From: Streptomyces sp. 7-21
Lineage (GTDB): Bacteria > Actinomycetota > Actinomycetes > Streptomycetales > Streptomycetaceae
Reading direction: 5' to 3'
DNA length: 64,000 bases
Assembly: GCF_016741785.1 (NCBI RefSeq)
Contig: NZ_JAERRL010000005.1
Coordinates: 62,001-126,000, forward strand
Part shown: positions 1-8,280 of the stretch, one piece after another
How positions within the stretch are numbered: position 1 is the first letter of the stretch
How the letters are laid out: each line of letters opens with the position of its first letter
Position numbers and translations under genes: made by a program
The notes under the pieces: generated by a model
What the model saw: the letters and a program-made list of their open reading frames with translations, nothing else
What the model was told of the DNA's origin: nothing
Database searches by the model: none

Positions 1-266
1 TCGACCCCGCATCCTGGGCCAAGAGCCCCGAGCCGGTCTTCGCCACCAGTGAGGCGAACCGCCAGTACGGGCCGGGGCACAACTGCTTCACCGTCGCCGA
101 GGACGGCGTGACGGACCTGATCGTCTACCACGCCCGCCAGTACCGCGACATCGACGGCGACCCGCTCCAGGACCCCAACCGCCACACCCGGGTCCAGCCC
201 TTGCGCTGGAACGCCGACGGCACCCCGGACTTCGGCGCCCCGGCGCCGGACGGCCCGACGCCCTGA
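1..266 (+). CDS. GH43 family arabinofuranosidase, C-terminal end only
   Basis: The window opens inside this gene; the reading frame starts at base 3 and ends in TGA at 264-266, giving the last 87 residues. The stretch around GPGHNCFTV, followed by DLIVYHARQYRDIDGDPL and a closing PLRWNADGTPDFG, matches what I know of the end of the five-bladed propeller of actinobacterial GH43 exo-arabinofuranosidases, which release arabinose from arabinan side chains. The catalytic acids and any signal peptide lie upstream of the window. The family is fairly certain; the exact substrate is inferred. Confidence 0.75.
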   Translation, partial: DPASWAKSPEPVFATSEANRQYGPGHNCFTVAEDGVTDLIVYHARQYRDIDGDPLQDPNRHTRVQPLRWNADGTPDFGAPAPDGPTP

Positions 267-726
267 CCGTGCTGGGCAGCTCGGCCGCCCCCGGTCCGCA
301 ACGGGGCGGTGTGCGCGTCGCGCACACCGCGGGCGAGTGAGGCTCTTCAGCTCGCCACCCGGAACCCGGCATGGCCGTCCACGGCCGGCGACATGCGCGT
401 GCACGGTCAGGGTCCGGCGCCGCCGGACCCTGACCGTTCTTACTTCGTGTCCTCCCTTCGGCTCGCTCGCCGAAGGGCGACGAGACGCGCTCCTTCATGC
501 CCGCAGCGGAGGAAGCAGAAAAGGGACCTGTGCCCACGTCTCAGCATCGTCGGACAGTGTTCGACCTCCGAGAGCCGGCGCTCCCCGTAAGGGAGCACGC
601 AGCACTCATCGCAGCCGCTGAACCGCGATCCGCCCGGGGCCAGCGGGCGGGGAGCGCTGAGGTAACCCCTTCGGGTACAGCAACGCAGGAATGCCTTTCC
701 CGGTCGGGGAGTCGTGCCCGACGTGA
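267..726. other. non-coding stretch with two hairpins; no gene supported
   Basis: About 460 bases separate the GH43 stop from the broken AraC gene. It holds two inverted repeats (403-437 and 454-477) and, further on, an open frame beginning at a GTG near 531 behind a GGAGG. That frame has no recognisable domain and runs into the next gene out of frame, so I do not call it. The segment could be the remains of a deleted gene. Confidence 0.5.
403..437 (+). terminator. perfect 16-bp hairpin, probable terminator
   Basis: The arms at 403-418 and 422-437 are exact reverse complements separated by a 3-base loop (GCC), and TCTTACTTC follows. It is a likely transcription end for the GH43 gene, 137 bases after its stop. 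A second, 9-bp hairpin lies at 454-477 (CCCTTCGGC / GCCGAAGGG). Confidence 0.7.
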
Positions 727-1422
727 TGGGAGAGGTGGGGCGCCGGGTTCCGGGACCGGGACGCCGGCGGGCTGGACCTGCGGGTGCTGCCGCGTCCCGG
801 CGTGGTCGTCGTGATCGGGCTGGGTGACGAGACGTTCACCATCGAGGACACCACGGGCCGCCGGTCCTCGCGCGGCCTCGTCGCGGCGCTTACCCCCGGC
901 CCGGGTGCGGGGCGAGCGCGTCGAGTGCGTCGAGGCACGCCTGACGCCTCAGGCCGCGCGGAGCTGGACGGATCGGGCGCCGCCCTGGAGGACGTGTGGG
1001 GACCGGACGGGCGGCGGCTGCGGGAACGGCTGGCCGGGGCCGGTTCCTGGGCCGAACGCCTCGCGCTGACCGACGCGTTCCGCCGCGAACGGGCCGCGCG
1101 GGGCCCACGGATGGCGCCAAAGGCCGCCGCCTGGGAGCGGATCGTGGCGCGCCGCGGACGCGTCCGCGTGGGCGACCTCGCCGCGTCCTGCGGCTGGAGC
1201 CGCAAGCGGCTGTGGTCACGGTTCCGGGAGCAGGTCGGCCTGACGCCGAAGCGCGCCGCCATGCTGGTCCGGTTCGACCGCGCGGCCCGCTCGCTGCGCG
1301 CGGGGCAGGACGCCGCCAGCGTTGCCCAGGCGTGCGGCTACGCCGGCCAGTTGCATCTCCACCGTGACGTCCTCGCCTTCGCTGGGTGCACACCGGACGC
1401 CGCCGCGCCGGGCGCGGGTTGA
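727..1422 (+). pseudogene. AraC-family regulator, decayed by frameshift and deletion
   Basis: The C-terminal half carries a two-helix AraC DNA-binding domain (GRVRVGDLAASCGWSRKRL, then the second helix near QACGYAGQLHLHRDV), and the N-terminal half the effector-domain motif RPGVVVVIGLGDE. Around base 897 the conserved reading slips: PARVRGERVECVEARLTPQAA is encoded in another frame, and the original frame returns at AELDGSG with residues apparently missing. The second helix also departs from the usual GYADQSHL. There is no clear start with a ribosome site; the open frame begins after a TGA at 724. I read it as an inactive relic, although an uninterrupted hybrid frame of about 212 residues still exists. 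Confidence 0.7.
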
Positions 1423-1500
1423 GGGGAGCGCCGGTGACGGCGGCCCGCTTGCCGTGCGGAGGGGCGGCGTGTGCTCCGCGTCCCGCTGCTTACGCTGAAG

Positions 1501-1525
1501 CCTGACATTGAGCGTCCAGGTCAAG
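1501..1525 (+). promoter_or_regulatory. MerR-type dyad upstream of the MerR gene
   Basis: CCTGACATTGAG and the complement of its right half (CTTGACCTGGACG) form an imperfect inverted repeat (about 8 of 12 positions) some 20 bases ahead of the MerR start. MerR proteins bind such dyads inside promoters with long spacers, so autoregulation is likely. This is inferred from sequence symmetry alone. Confidence 0.45.
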
Positions 1526-1542
1526 CGGGTGCGGGGAGTCAC

Positions 1543-1920
1543 ATGCTCATCGGAGAACTGTCGCGGCGGACCGGTGTGAGCACCAGGGTGCTGCGCTACT
1601 ACGAGCAGCAGGGCCTGCTGCACCCGAGGCGGCGGCCCAGCGGCTACCGGGAGTTCGACGAGTCCGACGTGGACACCGTGCGCCGGGTCCGGATGCTGCT
1701 GGCGGCGGGCCTGGGCACCGAGCTGATCCGCAGGGTGCTGCCGTGCATGGCCGATGACGGCGTCATTCTGGCACCGACCTGCGAGGACATGGCCCGGGAT
1801 CTGCGGCGGGAGCGGGCGCGGATGGGCCGTGCCGTCGAGGAGATGACGGCCGCACACGCCATGCTCGACGCGATCATCCGCGCGGGGGAGCGGCGGACCC
1901 TGGCCGGGGCGGATCACTGA
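1543..1920 (+). CDS. MerR-family transcriptional regulator
   Basis: A 125-residue DNA-binding regulator. The N terminus MLIGELSRRTGVSTRVLRYY is the winged helix-turn-helix of the MerR family (residues 1-70), followed by a coiled region (about 75-118) that would form the antiparallel dimer helix. The ATG at 1543 sits behind GGGGAG, so the 24 codons open upstream were discarded. There are Cys residues at CMADD and PTCED, but not in a metal-binding loop I can identify, so the inducer is unknown. It is closest in pattern to the short Streptomyces MerR proteins that control oxidoreductases. It converges on the symporter gene, with a strong shared terminator between them. Confidence 0.85.
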   Translation: MLIGELSRRTGVSTRVLRYYEQQGLLHPRRRPSGYREFDESDVDTVRRVRMLLAAGLGTELIRRVLPCMADDGVILAPTCEDMARDLRRERARMGRAVEEMTAAHAMLDAIIRAGERRTLAGADH

Positions 1921-1930
1921 CGCCGTCAAC

Positions 1931-1968
1931 GCCGCGGCCCCGGGCTCGTGGTGGCCCGGGGCCGCGGC
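1931..1968. terminator. bidirectional terminator between convergent genes
   Basis: Arms 1931-1945 and 1954-1968 are a perfect 15-bp inverted repeat (GCCGCGGCCCCGGGC) with an 8-base loop. It lies between the MerR stop and the symporter stop and can serve both strands. Confidence 0.8.
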
Positions 1969-1993
1969 GCGCGGACGGCGGTCAGTGCCGTGG

Positions 1994-3358
1994 TTAGGCG
2001 GTGGCCTTCAGCTCCTCGCGGCGCGGCGCGGACGGCTCCGCGCTGGTGGCGTCGGTGAGGTCGAAGCTGGTGGCGCTGTCGTAGGCGTCCCGGTCGAGGA
2101 TCTTCTCCCGGGCAGCCACGATGAGCGGCACGGCCGCCTGCCCGGCGACGTTGGTCGCGGTGCGCATCATGTCCAGGATCGGGTCGATGGCCAGCAGCAG
2201 GCCCACGCCCTCCAGCGGCAGGCCCAGCGTCGAGAGCGTCAGCGTGGTCATCACCGTGGCGCCGGTGAGCCCGGCCGTGGCGGCGGAGCCGATCACCGAG
2301 ACGAAGACGATGAGCAGGTAGTCCTGGACGCCCAGGTTCACGTCGAAGATCTCCGCCACGAAGATCGCCGACAGCGCCGGGTAGATGGCGGCGCAGCCGT
2401 CCATCTTCGTCGTCGCGGCGAACGGCACGGCGAACGAGGAGTACTCGCGCGGCACGCCCAGGCGCTCGGTGACCTGCTGGGTGACCGGCAGCGTGCCGAC
2501 CGAGGAGCGGGAGACGAACGCCAGCTGGAGCGCGGGCCAGGCGGCACGGAAGAACTGGAGCGGGTTGACCCCGGCGGCCAGGCGCAGCAGCAGCGGGTAG
2601 ACGCCGAAGAGGACCAGCGCGCAGCCGATGTAGACGTCGGCGGTGAAGGTGGCGTAGTCGCCGAGCAGGTCCCAGCCGTACTCGTTGATGGCGCGGCCGA
2701 TGAGGCCGGTGGTGCCGATGGGGGCCAGCCGGATGACCCACCACAGGGCCTTCTGGAGCAGTTCGAGCGCGGCCTCGCCGAGCGTCACCAGCGGCGCGGC
2801 CTTCTCGCCGAGCTGGAGCGCGGCGATGCCGGTCGCGGCGGCGAGGAAGACGATCTGCAGGACGGCGAGCTCGGTGAAGGGCGTTACGACGTTGGTCGGG
2901 ATGATGCCGGTGAGGAAGTCGAGCCAGGAGCCCTGGTTGTCCGGCAGCGCGCCGTCGGCCGGGGTCAGGCCGGTGCCGCGGCCCGGGTTGGTGAGCAGGC
3001 CGATGGCCAGGCCGATGGCGACCGCGATCAGGGAGGTCGCGAGGAACCACAGCAGGGTGCGGACGGCCAGCCGGGCGGCGTTGGAGACGTTCCGCAGCCG
3101 GGTCACCGAGACGGCGATGGCGAAGAAGACGAGCGGCCCGACGGCCAGGCGCAGCAGCTGGACGAAGATTCCGCCGATCTCGTCGAGGGTCCGGCCGAGC
3201 CAGTCGACGTCCCAGGTGCGGGCGGCCCAGCCCAGCAGCACGCCGGCGACGAGGCCGATCAGCACCTGGACCCAGAACGGGGGCAGGGATATGCGCGGCT
3301 TCCGGTCGCGCGGCGGGGCGTCCTTGGAATCCGGGGACGAATGCGTGGACACGGTCAC
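1994..3358 (-). CDS. dicarboxylate/amino acid:cation symporter (SDF/DAACS family)
   Basis: A 454-residue inner-membrane symporter of the GltP/DctA type, importing glutamate, aspartate or C4-dicarboxylates with Na+ or H+. About eight hydrophobic helices start at residue 28; hairpin HP1 carries the serine-rich FVSRSSVGTLPVT motif, TM7 reads FAATTKMDGCAAIY (normally NMDG), and TM8 has IDPILDMMRTATNVAGQA with the family's conserved D and N residues. Length is typical. Substrate cannot be fixed; the T-K-M-D-G variant of NMDG is common in dicarboxylate and cystine branches. The gene is transcribed alone, diverging from the MFS exporter. Confidence 0.85.
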   Translation of the reverse strand: MTVSTHSSPDSKDAPPRDRKPRISLPPFWVQVLIGLVAGVLLGWAARTWDVDWLGRTLDEIGGIFVQLLRLAVGPLVFFAIAVSVTRLRNVSNAARLAVRTLLWFLATSLIAVAIGLAIGLLTNPGRGTGLTPADGALPDNQGSWLDFLTGIIPTNVVTPFTELAVLQIVFLAAATGIAALQLGEKAAPLVTLGEAALELLQKALWWVIRLAPIGTTGLIGRAINEYGWDLLGDYATFTADVYIGCALVLFGVYPLLLRLAAGVNPLQFFRAAWPALQLAFVSRSSVGTLPVTQQVTERLGVPREYSSFAVPFAATTKMDGCAAIYPALSAIFVAEIFDVNLGVQDYLLIVFVSVIGSAATAGLTGATVMTTLTLSTLGLPLEGVGLLLAIDPILDMMRTATNVAGQAAVPLIVAAREKILDRDAYDSATSFDLTDATSAEPSAPRREELKATA

Positions 3359-3661
3359 ACTCCGGTCAGGGGTTTGGGTGAGCGGATGACGGCGGGCGCG
3401 GGCATGGCCGCGGGCGCGCGTGAGCGCTGAGAGGCGTCGGGCTGGGTGGTGCGACGGTCAGCGACAGGCCGCGGTGAGACAGCGGCAGAGATCGATGTAC
3501 AGGCGCGCCACAAGCAGCTCCCCTGGGGGCGGCGAGACGGGCGCGGCTGCGGTAAGCACAACGAGAACCGTAACACCGGTGCGGGAACTCCGTCACGGGC
3601 CGGGGCGCCGCGTGGCCGCGCGGCCGCACGCGGTTATGGCGCGGGGGGCGGCGGACCGGCC
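3359..3661. other. divergent intergenic region
   Basis: About 300 bases between the symporter start and the MFS promoter. No open frame in it looks like a gene. It should contain the symporter promoter, but I could not identify a convincing -35/-10 pair on the minus strand. Confidence 0.5.
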
Positions 3662-3702
3662 TTGACGCGACGACTCCGTACATGCATAAGATCTCTTATG
3701 CG
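3662..3702 (+). promoter_or_regulatory. promoter of a leaderless mRNA with an operator over the start codon
   Basis: TTGACG (3662-3667), 17 bases, then CATAAG (3685-3690) makes a good vegetative promoter. Transcription would begin near 3697, one base before the ATG at 3698, so the message is leaderless; no ribosome site is present. The inverted repeat GCATAAG-ATCT-CTTATGC (3684-3701) covers the -10 box and the start codon and looks like a repressor site of the TetR or MarR kind. Confidence 0.6.
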
Positions 3703-5176
3703 AGAAAGAGTTCTTAGCGAGAGTGCTGAGTCCGCCGTCAGCACACCCGACTCCTCGCGCGAGCCCTGGCGGGTGGCGGCCCTGGTCTGCCTCGCCGCCT
3801 CGTTGCTGCCGATCTCGCTGACGGGCGGAGCGCTGGCGGCGCCGCACGTCGGCTCCGAGTTCGGCAGCGGCGTCGCGGCCACCCAGTGGGTGGCGAACGC
3901 CTACATGCTCACCTTCGCCGCCTTCATGGCCGTGACCGGTTCGCTGGCCGACCGGATCGGCCGGCGGCGGGTGTTCCTCGGGGGCCTGGTGACCTTCGCC
4001 GCCGCGCTGTACCTCGCGGCCGCCGGGCCGTCGATCGTCGTGGTCGACATCGCCAGGGCCGTCGCGGGCGCCGGCGCGGCCAGCGTGGTGACGTCGGGCA
4101 GCGCGCTCCTCGCCGCCACCTACACCGGCGCGCGCAAGAGCCGGGCGTTCGCCATGCTCGGCACCTCCTTCGGCCTCGGGCTCGCGTGCGGCCCGCTGAT
4201 CGGGGGCGCGCTGATCTCCCTGGGCGACTGGCGCCTGCTGTTCGGGCTCATCGCGGGCGCCGCCACCGTGCTGTTGGCCATCAGCCCGTTCGTCATCCAG
4301 GAGTCCACCGGACCCGAGGGCGAGATCGACGCCGTGGGCGGGGTGACGTTCACCGCCGGGCTCGCCGCCCTGATCACGGCGCTGGTCGAGGCGCAGCAGC
4401 GCGGCCTGACCCACCCGGTCGTGGTCACCGCGGCCGTGGCCGCCGCCGCCCTGTTCGTGACGTTCACCGTGACCGAACGCCGCCGCGCCGAGCCGCTGTT
4501 CGACGTCTCGCTGTTCGCCCTGCCGAAGTTCCTCGCGGTCTGCGTCGTGCCGACCGTGCTGGCCTTCGGCTTCGTCGCCCTCGTCGTCGTGCTGCCGCCC
4601 TACCTGGAGTCGGTCGAGGGCGCCGACTCCGGCGAGGTCGGGCTGTGGCTGGCCGCGATGACCATGCCCGCGCTCGTGGTGCCGATGTTCGCCGGGCTGG
4701 TGGCCAACCGGCTGGCGCCGCGCACCATCCTCGCCGTCTCTCTCGCGCTCCAGGCGGCGGGCGCGGTCTGGCTCGCCACCAGCTTCAACCCGGCCGGACT
4801 CGCCCTGGTCGGCGGGGGCTTCGGCCTGTCGCTGTCCGTCCTCGACGGCACCGCCGTGTCCGTGGTCGACCCCGGGCGCAGCGGCATGGCGGCCGGGCTG
4901 TTCAACACCGTCCGGCTGACCGGCGAGGCCGTCGGCATCGCCGCCGTGGGCGCCGCGCTGTCCACCCTGCTGCACGGGCGGATCGGCGACGACGCCGCCG
5001 AACTGCTGCGCGGCGAGCCCGCGGGACAGCTCGCCGCCGACTACACCGGCGCGCTCGACGTCGTCCTGTGGACCGTCGCCGGGCTCTCCCTCGCCGGTGC
5101 CGCCGTGGTGTGGCGGCTGCTGTCCCAGCCAGAACCCGCGCCGGCGACTCCCGAGCCGGCCGTCCTCACGTCGTAA
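3698..5176 (+). CDS. MFS drug exporter, DHA2 (EmrB/QacA) type, 14 TM
   Basis: A 492-residue proton-driven exporter. Hydrophobic segments begin at about residue 27 (VAALVCLAASLLPISL). The TM2-3 loop has the MFS motif GSLADRIGRRRVFLGG, TM5 contains the antiporter-type GLACGPLIGGAL, and the length and repeated hydrophobic pattern fit 14 helices. The ATG at 3698 was chosen because of the leaderless promoter; the frame stays open upstream, but that part is not hydrophobic and reads as untranslated. A short direct repeat (TCGTAAGAG/TCGTAAGAA, 5171-5188) lies over the stop codon, just before the cyclase gene, which follows 23 bases later and is probably co-transcribed. Confidence 0.85.
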   Translation: MRERVLSESAESAVSTPDSSREPWRVAALVCLAASLLPISLTGGALAAPHVGSEFGSGVAATQWVANAYMLTFAAFMAVTGSLADRIGRRRVFLGGLVTFAAALYLAAAGPSIVVVDIARAVAGAGAASVVTSGSALLAATYTGARKSRAFAMLGTSFGLGLACGPLIGGALISLGDWRLLFGLIAGAATVLLAISPFVIQESTGPEGEIDAVGGVTFTAGLAALITALVEAQQRGLTHPVVVTAAVAAAALFVTFTVTERRRAEPLFDVSLFALPKFLAVCVVPTVLAFGFVALVVVLPPYLESVEGADSGEVGLWLAAMTMPALVVPMFAGLVANRLAPRTILAVSLALQAAGAVWLATSFNPAGLALVGGGFGLSLSVLDGTAVSVVDPGRSGMAAGLFNTVRLTGEAVGIAAVGAALSTLLHGRIGDDAAELLRGEPAGQLAADYTGALDVVLWTVAGLSLAGAAVVWRLLSQPEPAPATPEPAVLTS

Positions 5177-5199
5177 GAGTCGTAAGAAAGGCACCCAGC

Positions 5200-6330
5200 A
5201 TGTGCGGTCCAGCCCTGATGCGGCAGGTGGCGATGTCCGGCGCCGGGCGCGCCGTCGCCAGCGAACTGATCAAGCGCTACGCCCGCGGCGGCTACGGCGG
5301 CCAGGCCGCCCCCGCGCACGACGGCGGCCACCCCGACGGCGCTGCGGCGCCCGCGCCCCAGGCGCATGACGGCCACGTCCACGGCGGCCAGGCCCACCAC
5401 AGCCACCACGGCCAGGCCCACGACGGCCAGGCCGCCCGTCACAGCGACGCACCCGAGAGCGCGGCGTTCGACGGCGACCGGCACCAGGAGACCGCCGACG
5501 GCGGGCCCCGCCGCCGCGGCCGGCTCGGCCGGCGGTCGCTGTTCCGCTTCTCCGCGCTGACCACCGCGGGCGTCGCCGCCACCGCGGCCATGGGCGGCGT
5601 CGCCGCCGCCGACTCGCCGGCCCGCTCCTGGGCGCACGGCGGCGCGCGCATCGCCGACCTCACCCACGAACTGCACGAGGACTTCCCCGTCTTCTACCCC
5701 CTCGTGCCGCAGCCCCGGCTCAACCAGGTCCGGTACCTGGAGACCGACGGCTTCAACGCCAACGAGATCATCTTCAACGAGCACGCGGGCACCCACATCG
5801 ACCCGCCCGGCCACTTCGACGAGGACGGCGTCACCCTCGAGTCGCTGCCCGTCGAGTGGCTCGTCGCGCCGCTGGCGGTCATCCGCATCGCCGACCGCGC
5901 CGCCCGTGACCCCGAGACCACCCTGACCGTGCGGGACATCCTGGCGCACGAGCGCCGCCACGGCCGCCTGCCGGAGCGGGGCTTCGTGGCCGTCGACGCC
6001 GGGTGGACCTCCCGCGTGCACCGCCGCGCCGACTACCTCGGCGAGAGCGACGACGGCGTCTTCCGCTTCCCCGGCATCAGCCCGGAGGCCGCCGCGTTCC
6101 TCGTCACCGAGCGGAACATCGTCGGCGCGGGCGTGGACACCAGCAGCCTCGACGGCGGCGTCGCCGAGGTGCCGGAGACGCACCAGATCCTGCTGCCCTC
6201 CGGCAAGTACGGCATCGAGAACCTCGCCGCGCTCGACACCGTCCCGGACCGGGGCGCGCTGCTGGTCGTCGGCGCGCCCAAGCACCGCGGCGGCTACGGC
6301 GGCCAGGTCCGGGCGCTCGCGCTGTACTGA
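5200..6330 (+). CDS. cyclase/kynurenine-formamidase-like metal hydrolase with His-rich N-terminal extension
   Basis: A 376-residue protein with two parts. Residues 1-105 are rich in H, G, Q and A, with many HDG, HHSHHG and GGQ units, and resemble a metal-binding linker. They are followed by RRRGRLGRRSLFRFSA and a hydrophobic stretch ending AAADS, which looks like an internal twin-arginine export signal. Residues about 146-376 form the cyclase fold (PF04199): HAGTHIDPPGHF is the HxGTHxDxPxH metal site, and VGVDTSS-type and SGKYGIENL segments follow. Such enzymes hydrolyse amides or act on polyketides; the substrate here is unknown. A weak GAAAGG ribosome site precedes the ATG. It follows the exporter closely, so a shared role is possible. 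Confidence 0.7.
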   Translation: MCGPALMRQVAMSGAGRAVASELIKRYARGGYGGQAAPAHDGGHPDGAAAPAPQAHDGHVHGGQAHHSHHGQAHDGQAARHSDAPESAAFDGDRHQETADGGPRRRGRLGRRSLFRFSALTTAGVAATAAMGGVAAADSPARSWAHGGARIADLTHELHEDFPVFYPLVPQPRLNQVRYLETDGFNANEIIFNEHAGTHIDPPGHFDEDGVTLESLPVEWLVAPLAVIRIADRAARDPETTLTVRDILAHERRHGRLPERGFVAVDAGWTSRVHRRADYLGESDDGVFRFPGISPEAAAFLVTERNIVGAGVDTSSLDGGVAEVPETHQILLPSGKYGIENLAALDTVPDRGALLVVGAPKHRGGYGGQVRALALY

Positions 6331-6373
6331 CCGCCCGCTACCGCCGCCGGCAGCCGGCCGGCCGCCACCTGAC

Positions 6374-6410
6374 CGGTCCCTGGCCCGGACCCGCCCCGGG
6401 CCAGGGACCG
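6374..6410. terminator. 15-bp perfect hairpin
   Basis: Arms CGGTCCCTGGCCCGG (6374-6388) and its exact complement (6396-6410) lie with a 7-base loop between the cyclase stop and the oppositely oriented SGNH remnant. Confidence 0.8.
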
Positions 6411-6429
6411 CCGCGTCCGGCGGCCGTCC

Positions 6430-6822
6430 TCACGCCGCGGTGACCAGCTCCGTCCAGGCGCCCGCCAGCACCTCGTGCCCCTCGCCGGTGGGATGCACCC
6501 CGTCATCGGCGACCTTCCCCGGCCCGCCCAGCAGCCGCGCCGCCCGCGCCAGCAGCCCGCCGGCGGGCAGCAGCACGGCGCCGGACTCCGCCGCCAGCCG
6601 CCGCACCACCTGTATCCGGGCGTCCAGGTCCGGCCGCCAGTCCCACTGCTCCTGGCGGACCGGCAGCAGGAAGGGCTCGATCAGCACCAGCCGGGCGTCC
6701 GTCGCCTCGCGCAGCCGCGTCAGCAGGTACCGGTAGTCGGCCTCGCAGGTGTCCCCGCGCGCCGCCGCTCCGGGGCACGCCATGCGCCGCCAGGTGTCGT
6801 TGATGCCGACCAGCACAAACAC
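6430..6822 (-). pseudogene. SGNH/GDSL hydrolase, 5' truncated
   Basis: The 131-residue frame holds only the C-terminal two thirds of a GDSL-type esterase. Block III (VLVGINDTW, carrying the GxND oxyanion residues) and block V (DDGVHPT, carrying the catalytic Asp and His) are present. Block I with the nucleophilic GDS serine is absent, and a TGA blocks the frame just upstream. The missing part ends next to the hairpin at 6863-6909, so the 5' end was probably removed by a deletion. Full-length relatives run to about 200-220 residues. Function is expected to be lost. Confidence 0.7.
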
Positions 6823-6862
6823 CGCGCAGTCGCATCAGCCCCCGTCTCGTGTCGTACCTGCC

Positions 6863-6909
6863 GGCGGAGTGTCAGGGGCCACCCTGCGCGCGGCCACTGA
6901 CACTCCGCC
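6863..6909 (-). terminator. terminator after the sugar dehydrogenase gene
   Basis: GGCGGAGTGTCAG (6863-6875) pairs perfectly with 6897-6909, ten bases beyond the stop of the minus-strand dehydrogenase gene. Confidence 0.75.
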
Positions 6910-6918
6910 TCCGGACCG

Positions 6919-8139
6919 TTACTCTCCGGCGTCCGCCGGTGCGAAGCCGACGCGGTGCAGGCCGCCCGGCAGGTCGTTGACGTAGTACAGCTCGCCCTCG
7001 GCCGTCTCGCCGAACGCGGTGACCTGCGTCTCGAACGTGCCGATCGCCGCCTGCTCGTAGCCGCCGCCCTCCGCCGGGCGCAGCGCGAACGCCGTCGACG
7101 AGCAGTAGTCCGACGCCACGTACGTGCCCTCGGCCAGGTCCGCGAACTCCTCGCCCCGGTAGACGTAGCCGCCGATCACGGCGCAGCCTTCCGCGGACGT
7201 CTGGTAGGTGAACACCGGCTCGGTGAACTCTGCGCCGTCCGGGCAGTGCTCCGGATCGAACTCCACCGAGCCCTCCCGGCACGACCAGCCGAAGTTGGCC
7301 CCGCCCGCATTCGGCGACAGGTGGTCGATCTCCTCCTCGGTGCCCTGCCCGACGTCGCCGATCCACAGCGAGCCGTCGGCCGCGTCGAACGAGAACCGCC
7401 ACGGGTTGCGCAGCCCGTAGGACCAGATCTCCGGGCGTGCCCCCTCGGTGTCCACGAACGGGTTGTCCTCCGGCACGCAGTACGCCAGGTCGCCGCAGGC
7501 GGCGCTGACGTCGATCCGCAGGATCTTGCCCAGCAGGGTGTCCAGGCTCTGCCCGTTGTTGTTCTGGTCGCCGGCGCCGCCGCCGTCCCCGATGCCCAGG
7601 TACAGGTAGCCGTCGGGGCCGAAGGCGAGCTGGCCGCCGTTGTGGTTGCTGTTCTCGGCGTGCTCCTGCGACAGCAGCGGCTCCAGGCCGCCGTCGTCCA
7701 GCGTGTACCGCGCCAGCGTCACCGCGCCGTCCGGCAGCGCGGTGTACGCCAGGTACAGCTCCTGGCTCTCGGCGAAGTCCGGCGGCAGCGCGATGCCCAG
7801 CAGGCCGCGCTCGTTCCCGGAGCTGTCGACCGCGTCGGTGATGTCCAGCAGCGGCTCGTCCGCCAGGCCGGAGTCCGGGTCGTAGACCCGGACCCTGCCC
7901 GGCTTCTCCGTGATGAACAGCCGGCCGGTGCCGTCGTCCGGCGCCGCGATCGCCGTGGGCCGCTCCAGGCCGGAGGCGACCTGCTCGGTGGTGACGGTCA
8001 GTTCGTCCAGCGGCACCGCGGCCGTGCCCGGCGGGGCGGCCGCCGCCTCCTCCTGCGGGGTCAGGCCGTGCGCGGTCAGGGGAACGAGCCCGGCGACCGC
8101 GGTGGCCAGCAGCAGGCCGGTCAGTCGGCGTGGTGACAT
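6919..8139 (-). CDS. secreted PQQ-dependent sugar dehydrogenase (GSDH family)
   Basis: A 406-residue exported protein. A signal peptide (MSPRRLTGLLLATAVAGL, cut near TAHG or later) is followed by a six-bladed propeller of the glucose/sorbosone dehydrogenase family: LERPTAIAAPDDGTGRLFITEK, then GLLGIALPPDF, NHNGGQLAFGPDGYLYLGIGDGGGAGD (calcium and cofactor region), GLRNPWRFSFD, and a closing GELYYVNDLPGGLHRVGF. Such enzymes oxidise aldoses using pyrroloquinoline quinone on the outside of the cell. The ATG at 8139 was chosen because it begins the signal peptide; the frame is open further upstream without similarity. It is a single gene with its own terminator. Confidence 0.85.
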   Translation of the reverse strand: MSPRRLTGLLLATAVAGLVPLTAHGLTPQEEAAAAPPGTAAVPLDELTVTTEQVASGLERPTAIAAPDDGTGRLFITEKPGRVRVYDPDSGLADEPLLDITDAVDSSGNERGLLGIALPPDFAESQELYLAYTALPDGAVTLARYTLDDGGLEPLLSQEHAENSNHNGGQLAFGPDGYLYLGIGDGGGAGDQNNNGQSLDTLLGKILRIDVSAACGDLAYCVPEDNPFVDTEGARPEIWSYGLRNPWRFSFDAADGSLWIGDVGQGTEEEIDHLSPNAGGANFGWSCREGSVEFDPEHCPDGAEFTEPVFTYQTSAEGCAVIGGYVYRGEEFADLAEGTYVASDYCSSTAFALRPAEGGGYEQAAIGTFETQVTAFGETAEGELYYVNDLPGGLHRVGFAPADAGE

Positions 8140-8280
8140 GGCGACTCCAGCGGATTGTGGGGGAATGTGGGGGTTTCGGGATGCCCCGCGGCGCCGCCGC
8201 CCGTGGCGGCGCCGGTGGCGGACCGGACGGTACCGGCACTCCCCGCACACCCGCCAGAGGGCGTAACTCCCTTCAGCCAC

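Noticed and set aside
531..814. Possible gene behind GGAGG at 531
   Set aside because: No domain is recognisable and the frame runs into the AraC relic out of frame.
3886..6330. Very long open frame of 814 codons
   Set aside because: It is open only by GC-rich third-position bias; the first two thirds are Arg/Gly-rich noise opposite to the MFS frame. The cyclase gene begins at 5200.
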